DNA of 64,000 bases from NCBI GenBank assembly GCA_018069465.1, contig JAGPUW010000029.1, forward strand, positions 62,001 to 126,000, in the 5' to 3' direction. Shown in pieces: positions 63,021-64,000 of the stretch. Within the stretch, counting starts at the first letter, position 1. Each line of letters begins with the position of its first letter. Both the position numbers and the translations under genes were made by a program. The stretch comes from Gammaproteobacteria bacterium (GTDB lineage Bacteria > Pseudomonadota > Gammaproteobacteria > Pseudomonadales > Porticoccaceae). The notes beneath the pieces are model-generated. The model saw only the letters and a program-made list of their open reading frames with translations, made no database searches and was not told where the DNA came from.

Positions 63021-63797
63021 TCAGCCATTTTTCCATTCGGGGCTGCGCTTTTCAACGAAGGCGGCAACCCCTTCTTTTTGATCTTCACTGCCCCACAAAT
63101 CCATAAAGGCATCACGCTCATATTTAAAGCCACTGCTCAAACCGCGCTCGCGGGAGGACATCGTTAACTCTTTGCAAATACGCACCGATGTCGGGCTTTG
63201 CTTTTCGACCTTGGCCGTTAATTCCAGGGCTTTTTCCAAAGCCGTACCCTTGGGCACCACTTCCTGAATCAGGCCAATTTGCTCGGCCTTCTCAGCCTTC
63301 ACGCGCTCGCCCAGTAAAATCATGCGCTTGGCCCAGCCTTCCCCGATCAACCAGGGCAGCTGCTGCGTGCCAAGACCGCCGGGCAATAAACCGACGGTGC
63401 ACTCTGGCAGTGCCATTTGTGCCTGCTCTTCGGCAATGCGAATATCGCAGGCCAATGCACACTCAAGGCCACCGCCCATGGCGAAGCCGGTAATGGCGGC
63501 GATGGAAACACCTTGATAACTGGTCAGCGCCTCAAAGGCGACACCGAAGGCTTTAATAAAGTCGAAGGCATCGCCGGTGTTGTCGTGATTAAAGCGCGTC
63601 AGGTCAGCGCCAGCGCTAAAGAATTTCTCGCTTTCACTGGTCAAAATCAGCGCGTAGTTTTCTTTGTCGGCGTTCAGCTCGCCAATCACCTGTTCTAAAT
63701 AGGCCAGGCTCTCCGGTGTCCAGGTATTGGCTGGGGGGTTGTTCATGGTCAGGATTGCGGTGCGACCGCGTTTTTCTACTTTTAATAGCTCGCTCAT
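63021..63797 (-). CDS. Enoyl-CoA hydratase (valine pathway)
   Basis: A 258-residue crotonase-family enzyme. Both catalytic glutamates are kept, in GGGLECAL and LPECTVGLLPG. The oxyanion stretches FSAGADLTRF and GFAMGGG are also clear. It would hydrate methacrylyl-CoA to 3-hydroxyisobutyryl-CoA or a similar enoyl-CoA. The gene lies between the acyl-CoA dehydrogenase and the HIBYL-CoA hydrolase, matching the reaction order of valine breakdown. Confidence 0.94.
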   Translation of the reverse strand: MSELLKVEKRGRTAILTMNNPPANTWTPESLAYLEQVIGELNADKENYALILTSESEKFFSAGADLTRFNHDNTGDAFDFIKAFGVAFEALTSYQGVSIAAITGFAMGGGLECALACDIRIAEEQAQMALPECTVGLLPGGLGTQQLPWLIGEGWAKRMILLGERVKAEKAEQIGLIQEVVPKGTALEKALELTAKVEKQSPTSVRICKELTMSSRERGLSSGFKYERDAFMDLWGSEDQKEGVAAFVEKRSPEWKNG

Positions 63798-63834
63798 GCT
63801 GTCTCTCCTGTACTAGCTCTCGATAATTATTCGG

Positions 63835-64000
63835 TCAGCGGATAATGTCCGTTGCCCCTTCTTCCAAAATACGACGCGCCACAATGACGCGCATGATTTC
63901 GTTGGTACCTTCCAAAATTTGATGTACCCGCGTATCGCGCAAAAAGCGCTCAATCGGATACTCCTTCAAATAGCCGTAGCCACCGTGCAGTTGCAGGGCC
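63835..64000 (-). CDS. Acyl-CoA dehydrogenase, C-terminal end only
   Basis: The last 55 codons of a gene continuing beyond the right edge. The frame reads [34 protein letters not shown] and ends GATDIIR before the stop. The [10 protein letters not shown] stretch is the standard acyl-CoA dehydrogenase ending. As first of the valine operon (37 bases before the hydratase gene), it is probably isobutyryl-CoA dehydrogenase. This is inferred from context only. Confidence 0.93.
   Translation of the reverse strand, partial: ALQLHGGYGYLKEYPIERFLRDTRVHQILEGTNEIMRVIVARRILEEGATDIIR

Noticed and set aside
1-64000. Mobile elements, CRISPR arrays, rRNA or tRNA genes
   Set aside because: Read through for transposase or integrase motifs, regularly spaced repeats and cloverleaf-like sequence; none found. 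The tandem repeats seen have no spacers and no shared unit, so they are not CRISPR.

Overview
The window is about 64 kb of one chromosome of a free-living, probably marine gammaproteobacterium. Gene order in the middle of the window (thiI, typA, glnA, a DUF4124 protein, ntrB, ntrC, secB, grxC, rhodanese, gpmI, envC, ctpA, hisF; then pgpA, thiL, nusB, ribH, ribBA, ribE, ribD, nrdR, glyA) is the arrangement I know from Pseudomonas-like and Cellvibrio/Spongiibacter-like genomes. Moderate GC, a DUF6316 protein, polyhydroxyalkanoate genes, valine/acyl-CoA catabolism and several c-di-GMP proteins point to the Cellvibrionales/Spongiibacteraceae area; this placement is inference. I saw no rRNA or tRNA gene, CRISPR array, transposase, integrase or phage gene. 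Coding density is high and only one gap (upstream of glnA) exceeds 300 bases.

Layout. 1-1353: end of a MacB/FtsX-type ABC permease and a DUF2784 membrane protein. 1640-5735: a three-gene unit of an outer-membrane barrel, a small PstS-like periplasmic protein and a membrane GGDEF-EAL protein. 5792-16630: an MMPL/RND exporter, a hydroxyacid dehydrogenase, an HDOD signalling protein, a MOSC protein, an unrecognised 1368-residue membrane protein that looks internally duplicated, and an acyl-CoA dehydrogenase. 16797-21915: a four-PAS hybrid histidine kinase overlapping a response regulator built as degenerate hemerythrin-REC-EAL. 21978-28538: an SDR protein, a DUF2238 protein, Mpl (murein recycling), PPi-type phosphofructokinase, DtD, prolyl iminopeptidase and Tag glycosylase. 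28661-43401: typA, thiI, glnA, ntrBC (nitrogen control), secB-grxC-rhodanese, gpmI-envC-ctpA. 43649-53458: hisF, a retropepsin-like protease, the riboflavin/nusB/thiL/pgpA cluster with nrdR, glyA and a lipase-like hydrolase. 53585-56260: a polyhydroxyalkanoate locus (phasin, PadR regulator, small synthase subunit, PhaC) resembling the class IV layout of Bacillus. 56322-60723: a GNAT enzyme, a CocE/NonD hydrolase and a GAF-GGDEF-EAL protein. 60920-64000: valine catabolism (3-hydroxyisobutyrate dehydrogenase, HIBYL-CoA hydrolase, enoyl-CoA hydratase, acyl-CoA dehydrogenase cut by the window edge).

Themes. Three separate c-di-GMP proteins carry EAL domains; two of these have the second metal-binding aspartate of the DDFG motif changed to asparagine, while the third is intact and sits behind a receiver domain. 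Nitrogen status (glnA, ntrBC), carbon storage (pha genes) and second-messenger signalling are all represented. A recurring unexplained pattern is short (14-20 bp) direct tandem duplications placed within a few bases of gene starts or stops at eight loci; one duplicates a Shine-Dalgarno sequence and one duplicates the stop region of glnA.
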